A DNA stretch of 10,413 bases from JBHIDJ01 sp046760105 (GTDB lineage Bacteria; Pseudomonadota; Gammaproteobacteria; Acidiferrobacterales; SPGG2), in NCBI GenBank assembly GCA_046760105.1, contig JBHIDJ010000108.1, positions 1 through 10,413 on the forward strand, read 5' to 3'. Position numbers and translations under genes: made by a program. Below, one piece after another: positions 1 through 6,475 of this stretch (position 1 is the first letter of the stretch; each line of letters starts with the position of its first letter). The notes under the pieces are model-generated. The model was not told the origin of the DNA. It saw only the letters and a program-made list of their open reading frames with translations, and did not search any database.

Positions 1-168
1 AGGAAAATAGCAGTAAACTCAATCGTGCACGACAAAATCCCAGTTTGCCGCTGGCTCAGGAACACATCCCGGTTTCACTGGGTGCCCCTGTATAGGTTAA
101 GCTCGCTGTCGCCTATCACATCTCACGCCATCGACTGCAAGCCGATTAGGTTGTAATTTGCCTTCAAA
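1..168. other. Left-edge region, possible tail of an upstream gene
   Basis: No complete gene is visible. On the plus strand, one frame is open from base 3 to a TAG at 93-95 (about 30 codons) and another from base 1 to a TAA at 154-156 (about 51 codons). A third ends at once, in Gly-Lys-stop at 8-10. Any of these could be the C-terminus of a gene that starts outside the window. The frame ending at 95 has the more ordinary amino-acid mix; the longer one is rich in Cys, Trp, His and Arg and looks like a shadow frame. No convincing promoter or terminator was seen. An AGG at 148-150 is too far from the ATG at 169 to be a good ribosome binding site. Confidence 0.35.
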
Positions 169-1056
169 ATGAATATTTCCGTAATAATCCCAACTTATAA
201 CCGCGCCATTTTGCTTGAACGCGCATTGCGCTCCGTGTCTGCACAAACCGTGCCTCCACAAGAGGTAATTGTCGTCGACGACGGATCCGGCGACGGGACG
301 GAGAAAGTCGTGCGTGCCAGCTTTCCGCAGGCACATTACATCTGGCAGCGCAACCAGGGTGTCAGCCGTGCCCGCAACCGGGCTATTAAAGAGGCCCGAG
401 GGGAGTGGTTGGCGTTCTTGGACTCCGATGATGAGTGGCTACCGGAAAAATTAGCCATTCAACGGCAAATGCTAGCGACCAATCCGCAATACAAGCTCTG
501 CCACACCAACGAGATCTGGGTACGGAACGGCAAACGCGTCAACCCGATGAAAAAGCACACCAAGTATGGCGGTGCCATTTTCCGGCGCTGTCTCCCTTTG
601 TGCGTGATCTCACCCTCTTCCGTGCTGATACACCGCTCCGTGTTGGCCAGGGTGGGCATGTTCAACGAATCCTTGCCAGCCTGTGAAGATTACGATCTTT
701 GGCTACGAGTCTGCGCGATTTACCCTGTGCTCTTTGTGGACCGACCACTAATCATCAAGTACGGCGGCCACGAAGATCAGCTCTCAAACCGTTACCCGGC
801 GATGGACCGTTTTCGCATTGCAGCGCTGGAAAGCGTCGTGCACACGGGGACGCTGTCGGCGTCAAATCGCCAGGCGGCGTTCGCTACTTTGCTGGACAAG
901 ATCGGAATTTATCTTGAAGGCGCCGCAAAGCGACAGAAGTGGCACGAGGTCAGCCAATACCGACAGAAACAAGCTTACTATCTCAAACTTGCTGAGGGCC
1001 TCTCGCCAGATCGTGCAATGAACCGCAGCGCGTCGTCAACAGCGGAAGCGCAATGA
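169..1056 (+). CDS. Family 2 glycosyltransferase (GT-A fold)
   Basis: This 295-residue protein should transfer a sugar from a nucleotide-sugar donor to an unknown acceptor, probably a surface glycan, at the cytoplasmic side of the membrane. The N-terminus has the GT2 opening ISVIIPTYNR (residues 3-12). The nucleotide-binding Asp pair is in VVDDGS (35-40), the metal-binding DxD-type motif is DSDD (85-88), and the usual acceptor-side ED lies in CEDYDLWLR (172-180), with the catalytic-base candidate near D174. No membrane segment is evident, and the length is normal for a stand-alone GT2 domain. The ATG at 169 is chosen because the conserved fold begins immediately after it, though its ribosome binding site is weak. 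Its TGA overlaps the ATG of the next gene by four bases (ATGA, 1053-1056), so the two are likely translationally coupled. Donor and acceptor cannot be told from sequence. The family call is secure; the role is open. Confidence 0.9.
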   Translation: MNISVIIPTYNRAILLERALRSVSAQTVPPQEVIVVDDGSGDGTEKVVRASFPQAHYIWQRNQGVSRARNRAIKEARGEWLAFLDSDDEWLPEKLAIQRQMLATNPQYKLCHTNEIWVRNGKRVNPMKKHTKYGGAIFRRCLPLCVISPSSVLIHRSVLARVGMFNESLPACEDYDLWLRVCAIYPVLFVDRPLIIKYGGHEDQLSNRYPAMDRFRIAALESVVHTGTLSASNRQAAFATLLDKIGIYLEGAAKRQKWHEVSQYRQKQAYYLKLAEGLSPDRAMNRSASSTAEAQ

Positions 1057-1868
1057 TCCGTTTCGTGGTTGCGTTGCCGGCTGAGGCGAGGCCGCTTATC
1101 GATCGCTATCGATTGCGGCGGCGTCGCGCCAGCAGTGATTTCCCTATATACGAAAATGAAGACGTCGCCTTGATCGTTTCCGGTGTTGGCAAAGTCGCCG
1201 CGGCGGTGGCGACCGCGTATCTGAACGCGGGCACCGGTAATCAAGCGCACGGTATCTGGTTGAACGTCGGCATCGCAGGGCACGGCCAGCGCCACGTGGG
1301 CGACGGGGCTCTCGCCCATCGCATCACGGATGATGCAACGCAAGGAAATTGGTATCCACCACTGGTCTTCGATCCCCCTTGCGAGACCGCTGGCGTCCTC
1401 ACGGTAGACAATCCCGAACATATGTATCGCGCGCCCTGGATCTACGACATGGAAGCCGCTGGCTATTATCCGATTGCTTGTCGATTCTCAACATCAGAAC
1501 TGGTGCACTGTTTCAAGGTAGTCTCGGATAACCGCACAGTTACTGCTAACACAGTCAGTGGGAAGACCGCTCAACAAATGATTGCGAAGCATATCGAGGT
1601 CATCGAAGACATCATGTCGCGGCTCACTGCGTTGTCAGCAGAGCTCCCAAAGATCGGACCTGACGCACGCCAACTTGAGAAGTTCTTGGATCGCTGGCGA
1701 TTTACGGTGACCGAACAACATAAGCTTCGGCGGCTGTTAACACGGTGGCGAACGCTTCGCCCAAACCAACATCCTTGGTCTGATGAACTTAATAGTGTTC
1801 AGAGTGGCGCCGCGGTGTTGTCGTTTCTCGAACGACAACTCGATCGTCTACCTGCAAAGCCGTACTAG
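1053..1868 (+). CDS. Nucleosidase/phosphorylase-superfamily protein (MTA/SAH nucleosidase-like)
   Basis: This 271-residue protein resembles the PNP_UDP_1 superfamily, which cleaves the N-glycosidic bond of nucleosides by hydrolysis or phosphorolysis. Family landmarks are visible in order: an acidic residue E11 in ALPAEARPL, SGVGK (43-47), NVGIAGH (71-77), the nucleoside-binding DMEAAGYY with E134, and VVSDN with D159, the position of the catalytic Asp in MTA/SAH nucleosidases. After about residue 195 there is an extra, basic, helix-rich stretch of about 75 residues (several RWR/LRR clusters) that the usual nucleosidase of about 230 residues lacks. It overlaps the glycosyltransferase gene by four bases, has GGAAG just upstream, and ends six bases before the radical SAM gene. 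This suggests a purine nucleosidase that clears 5'-deoxyadenosine or a similar product for its neighbour (inference). It could instead act on a modified nucleoside. Superfamily call secure, substrate unknown. Confidence 0.82.
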   Translation: MIRFVVALPAEARPLIDRYRLRRRRASSDFPIYENEDVALIVSGVGKVAAAVATAYLNAGTGNQAHGIWLNVGIAGHGQRHVGDGALAHRITDDATQGNWYPPLVFDPPCETAGVLTVDNPEHMYRAPWIYDMEAAGYYPIACRFSTSELVHCFKVVSDNRTVTANTVSGKTAQQMIAKHIEVIEDIMSRLTALSAELPKIGPDARQLEKFLDRWRFTVTEQHKLRRLLTRWRTLRPNQHPWSDELNSVQSGAAVLSFLERQLDRLPAKPY

Positions 1869-1874
1869 GCGACT

Positions 1875-2873
1875 ATGATCAGCACGATCTACATAGAACG
1901 CGAGATTGCCGATCACCCGCGCGTGGGCGGGATCCTTCAGCGGGTTGGGAATGCAAAGCGAATCGATTGCGAGCGCTACACCGAGGTCTTTAACCCAAAG
2001 TCGCAGAATTTTCGGCTGCAGAAACGGCGACCCGCCCTGATTTTGGCGAAGAAGTTCGACGGCTTTGTGCTGGAAGCGCCCAGCGGCTATGGCTTGGGTT
2101 GCGAGCGCAACTTCTATTTTTCTCACATGTTGAACTGCATTTATGACTGCCGCTACTGTTTCCTGCAAGGCATGTATCGGTCGGCACATTATGTCCTTTT
2201 TGTGAACTACGAGGATTTTGAGCACGCCATTGAGGCTAAGCTCCAGCAACCGTCTGCTAATGAAACGTGGTTTTTTTCCGGTTATGACTGCGACAGTCTT
2301 GCGTTTGAACCAGTGACAGGGTTCGTGGAGCACTTTCTACCGTTCTTTAGACGCTACCCCAGTGCGTCCATCGAGCTGCGCACGAAAAGCACGCAAGTGC
2401 GATCGCTCTCAAAGATGGAACCGCTGTCAAACTGCGTCGTCGCGTTTAGCTTTACACCGCAAGAGGTATCAATCGCGCTTGAGCATGGGGTGCCATCGGT
2501 CGACAAACGATTGGAAGCCATGGTTCGGTTACAACGCCAAGGCTGGAAGGTCGGACTGCGGTTTGATCCTGTAATCTACCACGAAGATTACCGAGCCCAG
2601 TATCGACGACTGTTTTCCGACATCTTTCAGCGACTGGATATCGAATATCTACACTCGGTAACGCTCGGCGCTTTTCGTTTGCCAGCTCCTTACTACCGTA
2701 ACATTCTGCGCTTGTATCCCGATGAGCCGTTGTTTGCCAGTACGCTCGAAACGACGAACGGCATGGTCTCTTGCCGAGCCCAAACCACAGACGAGATGAT
2801 GGCCTTTTGCAAAGACGAGCTACAGCGCTATATTCCAAAGGAAATTTGCTTTCCGCATACGGTGGCATATTGA
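1875..2873 (+). CDS. Spore photoproduct lyase-like radical SAM protein
   Basis: This 332-residue protein belongs to the SPL family of radical SAM enzymes. The best-known member, SplB of Bacillus, reverses the thymine dimer called spore photoproduct in DNA. The [4Fe-4S] site is C88-x3-C92-x2-C95 in NCIYDCRYCFLQG, the SPL spacing. About 50 residues on is GYDCDS with C139, close to where SplB carries its hydrogen-donating Cys141. Of the two SplB tyrosines flanking the last cluster cysteine, one is present (Y94) and the other is Phe (F96). The later stretch with SVDKRL, GLRFDPVIYH and Tyr/Arg-rich segments is typical of the family, and the length is close to SplB (about 340). The ATG at 1875 has AGG at 1867-1869 and follows the nucleosidase stop by six bases. 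Nothing else here suggests spores, so the true substrate is uncertain. Family call strong; photolesion repair is inferred. Confidence 0.88.
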   Translation: MISTIYIEREIADHPRVGGILQRVGNAKRIDCERYTEVFNPKSQNFRLQKRRPALILAKKFDGFVLEAPSGYGLGCERNFYFSHMLNCIYDCRYCFLQGMYRSAHYVLFVNYEDFEHAIEAKLQQPSANETWFFSGYDCDSLAFEPVTGFVEHFLPFFRRYPSASIELRTKSTQVRSLSKMEPLSNCVVAFSFTPQEVSIALEHGVPSVDKRLEAMVRLQRQGWKVGLRFDPVIYHEDYRAQYRRLFSDIFQRLDIEYLHSVTLGAFRLPAPYYRNILRLYPDEPLFASTLETTNGMVSCRAQTTDEMMAFCKDELQRYIPKEICFPHTVAY

Positions 2874-2883
2874 GGGCCAGATG

Positions 2884-3014
2884 CAAGCTACAAGCTACAA
2901 GATGCACGGAATTCAGATTCAAGATACAAGTAGCAAGATGCAAGAACTTCAGCTTCACGACGCTGACGTAGTCGTTTTTAGTTGAAACTTGTATCTTGGA
3001 ACTTGTACCTGAAG
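2884..3014. repeat. Intergenic heptamer array with opposed arms
   Basis: Seven-base units of the form CAAGNNN occur in register: CAAGCTA twice and CAAGATG at 2884-2904, then CAAGATA, CAAGTAG, CAAGATG and CAAGAAC at 2920-2947. On the other side the complement runs in register: GTTGAAA, CTTGTAT, CTTGGAA and CTTGTAC at 2981-3008. The arms include a perfect 12-base inverted repeat, 2920-2931 with 2987-2998, and an outer CTTCAG (2947-2952) matches CTGAAG (3009-3014). Between the arms, ACGAC (2957-2961) and GTCGT (2971-2975) form a small stem followed by TTTTA, a weak terminator-like element. The array fills the gap between the radical SAM gene and the aldo/keto reductase and ends nine bases before the latter's ATG, so it could fold in the transcript and affect termination or initiation (inference). 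I do not assign it to a named repeat family. Confidence 0.8.
2957..2980 (+). terminator. Weak candidate terminator after the radical SAM gene
   Basis: A five-base stem, ACGAC with GTCGT, and a nine-base loop are followed directly by TTTTA. It lies about 85 bases past the stop of the SPL-like gene, inside the heptamer array. The stem is short for an intrinsic terminator, so this is only a possibility; the surrounding 12-base inverted repeat would compete with or reinforce it. Confidence 0.25.
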
Positions 3015-3022
3015 TATTTGTC

Positions 3023-4000
3023 ATGAAATACCGCACGCTCGGTCGTACTGGACTAAAGGTTTCCGAGATTGGTTTTGGTGCGTGGCCACTCGGCGGGGGC
3101 GCGTGGGGAAATCAGAAGGACAGGGATTCGCTCGGCGCGCTGCATAAGGCGATCGATCTAGGCGTCAATTTTATCGATACAGCGGCCGGCTACGGGAAAG
3201 GCAGAAGTGAGCGCGTGATCGCACGAGCCTTAAAGGAACGTTCAGAAAAGGTCTATGTGGCAACAAAAATCCACCCCTTGCCCGGTCCCTGGCCACCATC
3301 TCCCTACTGCGATATTGATGAGCGTTATCCTGCGGACTACCTTCGCAAAAAGGTCGACGAGAGATTGGAAAACTTAAACACGGCTTGCGTTGACATCCTC
3401 CAGCTGCACACCTGGACTCGGGCCTGGAATAGAAATCCTAAGGCACTAGACGTACTCAAAAGACTCCAAGCAGAGGGAAAAATAAGCCATATCGGCGTAT
3501 CAACCCCCGAGAACGACCAGAACTGCAGCATCGATCTCATGCGAGCGGGGCACGTAGACGTCGTGCAGGTTGTCTACAACATCTTTGAGCAGGAACCCGC
3601 CGCTGAACTATTGCCGACTGCACAGGAGCACAATGTGGGCGTGATTGTGCGCGTGCCGTTCGATGAGGGCGCACTAACCGGAAAGTTTACAAAGGGCACC
3701 ACCTTCAGCGAAGGTGATTTTCGAAGCAATTATTTCGCCGGCGATCGGCTCGCGCGTACCGTGGATCGAGTGGACAAGATAAAGAACGAAATCGCCACCG
3801 CCGAGCTTACGATGCCGCAGGTGGCACTGAAATTCATTCTCTCTCACTCCGCCGTGAGCATCGTAATACCGGGTATCCGAAATGCTGGGCAGGCAGAAGT
3901 GAATGCGGGCATCTCCGACCAGCCCGAGCTGCCTGCTGATGTCCTAACCAAACTGAGGAAACACGCCTGGAGGCGTAGCTTTTGGTATGCAGGAAAATAG
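3023..4000 (+). CDS. Aldo/keto reductase
   Basis: This 325-residue NAD(P)H-dependent oxidoreductase of the AKR superfamily would reduce carbonyl groups in the cytoplasm. It opens with the family start MKYRTLGRTGLKVSEIGFG. The catalytic tetrad is complete: D52 and Y57 in IDTAAGYGKG, K82 in VATKIH, and H129 in ILQLHT. The C-terminal cofactor region is recognisable in VSIVIPGIRN, where the Ile-Pro-Gly stretch usually contacts the cofactor phosphate. Length matches the family. The frame extends upstream to a TTG at 2996, but that start lies inside the heptamer array and adds residues outside the conserved fold, so the ATG at 3023 is preferred. GAAG at 3011-3014 is its best ribosome binding site. 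It follows the radical SAM gene after about 150 bases and precedes the VOC gene by 63 bases. The substrate cannot be predicted. Confidence 0.92.
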   Translation: MKYRTLGRTGLKVSEIGFGAWPLGGGAWGNQKDRDSLGALHKAIDLGVNFIDTAAGYGKGRSERVIARALKERSEKVYVATKIHPLPGPWPPSPYCDIDERYPADYLRKKVDERLENLNTACVDILQLHTWTRAWNRNPKALDVLKRLQAEGKISHIGVSTPENDQNCSIDLMRAGHVDVVQVVYNIFEQEPAAELLPTAQEHNVGVIVRVPFDEGALTGKFTKGTTFSEGDFRSNYFAGDRLARTVDRVDKIKNEIATAELTMPQVALKFILSHSAVSIVIPGIRNAGQAEVNAGISDQPELPADVLTKLRKHAWRRSFWYAGK

Positions 4001-4052
4001 CACCAAATTAGCTGTGCTGGTTATCGTTATACTGATTACGGTACGGAAGTAT

Positions 4053-4058
4053 GGAGGT
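4053..4058 (+). promoter_or_regulatory. Strong ribosome binding site of the VOC gene
   Basis: GGAGGT lies five bases before the ATG at 4064, the best Shine-Dalgarno match in the window, and it fixes that start. About 20 bases upstream, TATACT (4028-4033) resembles a -10 box, but no good -35 box is visible at the right distance, so an own promoter is only possible. Confidence 0.7.
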
Positions 4059-4063
4059 ATTCA

Positions 4064-4516
4064 ATGACGAGATCGAAAAAACCCCGCGCCGTGGGATTTA
4101 ATCACGTCGCGCTTGAAGTGGGTGACATTGAGGAGGCGCTTACGTTCTACGACAGCTTCCTCGATTTCCAGTTGCGTGGAAAAAGCGACACCAGCGCCTT
4201 TATCGATCTCGGCGATCAGTTTCTCGCCCTCATGAAAGGTCGGCGCCAGGAGCCGGACGACAAGCGCCATCTGGCACTCGTTGTCGACGACAAGGAGGCC
4301 GTACGCCGAGCGCTTGAGCAGATGGGCGTTGAGATCCTGCCCGGCCGCTTCCTCGACTTTCTTGATCCTTGGGGCAACCGGATCGAGATCGTTGGTTATG
4401 AGAACATCCAATTTACCAAAGCGCCGCACGTACTGCGGGGTATGGGCCTTCAAAGCCTGCGAAAAACCGAGAGCGCCATCAAAGAGCTTTCCGAAAAAGG
4501 CATGGCTCCGGACTAG
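4064..4516 (+). CDS. VOC/glyoxalase-fold family protein
   Basis: This 150-residue protein has the vicinal oxygen chelate fold: two beta-alpha-beta-beta-beta modules that build a metal site used for glyoxalase, dioxygenase, epimerase or antibiotic-resistance chemistry. Module one starts at FNHVALEVGDIEEALTFYD (12-30), with H14 as the first ligand candidate. Module two starts at RHLALVVDD (68-76) with H69. The closing strand DPWGNRIEIV (101-110) supplies E108. The position expected for the remaining ligand, near FLALM (53-57), has no clear acidic residue, so metal binding may be incomplete or use another residue. About 35 residues after the fold form a helical tail ending in Lys/Glu-rich sequence. 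It is preceded by a strong GGAGGT and lies 63 bases after the aldo/keto reductase in the same direction. Together these could handle reactive carbonyls, but this is only suggestive. It converges on the HtrA-like gene. Confidence 0.85.
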   Translation: MTRSKKPRAVGFNHVALEVGDIEEALTFYDSFLDFQLRGKSDTSAFIDLGDQFLALMKGRRQEPDDKRHLALVVDDKEAVRRALEQMGVEILPGRFLDFLDPWGNRIEIVGYENIQFTKAPHVLRGMGLQSLRKTESAIKELSEKGMAPD

Positions 4517-4600
4517 GCCGTTCAAGTCTTAGGCCGACGCCAAAGGATTTAACTTCCGTTAAGACGCGGGTTGGAGAACTAGTGAAAGGCGACTAAGAGC

Positions 4601-5926
4601 CTACAAAGGCGGGTAACCAATCGTTCGCAAATCGTTGATCTCTAGCGGCCGCTCGATGTAAGAGAATATGCTATCGTCGAGGTCGCCGACTCTTATCAGC
4701 TTAAGTACTACTTTCCTTTTCGCTTCCTCTGCGCTGCGCAAATAGCTCAACAGTTCGTCGAGCTCGCGTATCGAGTGGTTGTCGACCGATAACAGCATAT
4801 CCATCGACCGCAGCTTCTGACCGTCGCCGATTGATCCGGGGTCGACATAGTGCACCATCAGTGCTGGCTCATCGGCAATAAAGTCCTCCGAGTCGCGCCA
4901 CGGATTGGTGGCGAACAAGACTCCGGATGCATAAATACCTCTGCGTTCAGCTATTTTCTTTGCCGCCGGAACAACACCGCTGACGACAATATCCTTCCCC
5001 CCTCTAGTAACGTACAGTCGCACATCGTTTAACCTGCCCCGTAGCGCGTGCACAAGCTGCCCCTGGTTGTGCATCTCATCACGTACGCCTTCGACCCTGC
5101 GAATGATGTCGCCTTCGCGCAAGCTTGGTGAACTGTCGTCATCATCCACCTTGGCGACCACAAGTCTGTTTGCCTCATCCAGGTCGAGGAAGAAAACGAA
5201 GGGTAAATCGGGTGGTGATGGGTCTCGCCCCTCACGCAGTAGGTCGAGAATACGGCAAGCGTGACTCATGGGTACGGCAAAATTGGTATTCTGACTGCTT
5301 CTGCGCGAAGCCGTATTGACCCCCACCACCTTACCGGTTTTCAGGCTAATCAGCGGTCCACCAGAATTACCCGGATTGATTGGTGCATCCGTTTGCAACA
5401 TCTCGGCCATACCGGTGAACTTGGATGTCACGCCAGAGATGATCCCGCGCGTACCGGTGAAGGATAGATCCCATGGGTGGCCGAACGCGCCCACAGTGTG
5501 GCCAATAGCCGGGGCCGCTTCGCAATCGAGCTCAGCAGTTTCTAGTTGTTTGTCCTCAGGTGCGTCCGCGATTTCCAGAATCGCAACATCGAGGTAAGGA
5601 TCAACGTAGACTTTACGCGCTGGGTAATAGTCGCCACCCAGAAAAGCCGCCTTGACTTGAGATGGTGAGCGGGCGACGACGTGCGCATTTGTCATGATCC
5701 ACCGGCGCGACGCGTCCACAATAAATCCTGCGCCAATCGAGGTTCCCTTATTGTCACCAAAAAAGGGTAGTTCGACTCGTGTGATCACCTTTACGGTGTA
5801 TTTCCGGGCCTGCTCAAACGCCTCCTCGTCCGAGCCTGCATCTACGCTCGAAGCAAAAGCTGCGCTGACCAAAAACAACAGCCTCAGCAAGGACGGAGAA
5901 CGGTTTTTGTGGCTGGTAAATCGCAA
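4601..5926 (-). CDS. Secreted HtrA/Deg-like serine protease with PDZ-like C-terminus
   Basis: This 441-residue protein is a trypsin-fold protease of the S1C (HtrA/Deg) type, expected in the periplasm for protein quality control or regulated proteolysis. Residues 1-30 form a signal peptide: basic start, hydrophobic core LLRLLFLVSAAFA, likely cleavage after VDA30. The triad is intact: H82 in TNAHVVA, D113 in YLDVAILEI and S188 in PINPGNSGGPLI. Behind the catalytic domain, about 240-320 (with LREGDIIRRVEG) and about 330-430 (with LRSMDMLLSVDNHSIREL) look like two divergent PDZ domains, each carrying the family's G/S-D-hydrophobic signature. An acidic run, DDDD, sits at 261-264. The only available start is TTG at 5926, since an in-frame stop lies 24 bases upstream; the signal peptide directly after it supports it. 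No good ribosome binding site is seen. It lies 123 bases after yjbQ on the same strand and converges on the VOC gene. Confidence 0.9.
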   Translation of the reverse strand: MRFTSHKNRSPSLLRLLFLVSAAFASSVDAGSDEEAFEQARKYTVKVITRVELPFFGDNKGTSIGAGFIVDASRRWIMTNAHVVARSPSQVKAAFLGGDYYPARKVYVDPYLDVAILEIADAPEDKQLETAELDCEAAPAIGHTVGAFGHPWDLSFTGTRGIISGVTSKFTGMAEMLQTDAPINPGNSGGPLISLKTGKVVGVNTASRRSSQNTNFAVPMSHACRILDLLREGRDPSPPDLPFVFFLDLDEANRLVVAKVDDDDSSPSLREGDIIRRVEGVRDEMHNQGQLVHALRGRLNDVRLYVTRGGKDIVVSGVVPAAKKIAERRGIYASGVLFATNPWRDSEDFIADEPALMVHYVDPGSIGDGQKLRSMDMLLSVDNHSIRELDELLSYLRSAEEAKRKVVLKLIRVGDLDDSIFSYIERPLEINDLRTIGYPPL

Positions 5927-5943
5927 CTCGGTATCGTCACGCG

Positions 5944-6024
5944 TTAATTACTAGACTGAATCGCGTCGCGTTGAAATAGGATGAATACGCCGTATTTGTG
6001 GTGATAGTGCAAGATATGCGCCAT
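5944..6024 (-). CDS. Doubtful 26-residue frame with HExxH context
   Basis: In the spacer between yjbQ and the protease, one minus-strand frame is open from just after a TAG at 6070-6072 to a TAA at 5944-5946. The only ATG in it (6024) gives a 26-residue product starting MAHILHYHHKYG. Read without requiring a start, the frame includes LIHEMAHILHYHH, which contains the zinc-metallopeptidase signature HExxH followed by more histidines. It is too short to be a peptidase. It could be a remnant of a decayed metallopeptidase gene, a tiny real protein, or chance. No ribosome binding site is evident. Confidence 0.2.
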   Translation of the reverse strand: MAHILHYHHKYGVFILFQRDAIQSSN

Positions 6025-6049
6025 TTCGTGGATTAGCCAGGCTAACGGT

Positions 6050-6457
6050 CTACTCGGTGATATGACACACTACCCGCCGCGCCCCGCCGCGATGTCGATG
6101 CTCCCAAAGATAGATGCCCTGCCAGGTCCCAAGCGCCAAGCGTCCGTTGCTGACGGGAATTGACAGGCTGGTGACCGTCAACGCTGATTTAATATGGGCA
6201 GGCATGTCATCAGAGCCCTCCGCATTATGGGTGTATAGTGAATCATTCTCCGGCACCAGGCGATTTAGCCACCGTTCGAGGTCATGCTTGGCGGAAGGGT
6301 CGGCGTTTTCCTGAATGGTTAGGCTCGCCGACGTGTGCTGGATAAAGAGGGTGCATAGGCCCTCTCTGATGCCGCTCACGCGCACGGCCGCGTGCACCTG
6401 CGTAGTGAACTCGTGCAAGCCCTGGCCCGCTACCTCGACAGAAAGCTGTTTAATCAT
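6050..6457 (-). CDS. yjbQ: YjbQ family protein (UPF0047)
   Basis: This 135-residue protein belongs to the widespread YjbQ/UPF0047 family, which forms small trimeric beta-rich proteins. Family members have been linked to a weak thiamine-phosphate synthase activity, but the physiological role is unsettled. The conserved signature is nearly complete: FIQHTSASLTIQENADP (38-54), a stretch with H77 and N78, GSDDMPAHIKSAL (81-93), and LGTWQGIYLWEHR (109-121). The several conserved His and Asp residues suggest a metal or phosphate site. Length is normal. The ATG at 6457 places the conserved start correctly, with a GAGGT somewhat far upstream. The gene begins 18 bases after the stop of the small lipoprotein gene, so the two are probably co-transcribed. 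Identity is secure; function is not. Confidence 0.93.
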   Translation of the reverse strand: MIKQLSVEVAGQGLHEFTTQVHAAVRVSGIREGLCTLFIQHTSASLTIQENADPSAKHDLERWLNRLVPENDSLYTHNAEGSDDMPAHIKSALTVTSLSIPVSNGRLALGTWQGIYLWEHRHRGGARRVVCHITE

Positions 6458-6475
6458 GTAGCGCTAAATCCGACC

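Noticed and set aside
1848..2333. 161-codon minus-strand open frame
   Set aside because: It lies opposite the SPL-like gene, including its iron-sulfur motif, and shows no recognisable domain.
2996..3022. TTG start giving the aldo/keto reductase nine extra residues
   Set aside because: The added residues come from the repeat array and lie outside the conserved fold; the ATG at 3023 gives the standard family N-terminus.
2452..3036. 194-codon minus-strand open frame reaching into the heptamer array
   Set aside because: It covers the antisense of the SPL-like gene and the repeat array; its repetitive start simply translates the heptamers.
3991..4002. Exact 12-base match between the end of the aldo/keto reductase gene and bases 1-12 of the window
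   Set aside because: A shared 12-mer is expected by chance in about 10 kb, and similarity does not extend beyond it, so it is not evidence of a duplication or attachment site.
4061..4525. 154-codon open frame on the minus strand opposite the VOC gene
   Set aside because: It mirrors the VOC gene almost exactly. The plus-strand protein has clear family motifs and a strong ribosome binding site, so the antisense frame is a codon-usage shadow.
4517..4600. Possible bidirectional terminator between the convergent VOC and protease genes
   Set aside because: Only a five-base TTAAC/GTTAA palindrome (4549-4562) and a four-base GCCT/AGGC pair are present, neither GC-rich nor followed by a T run.
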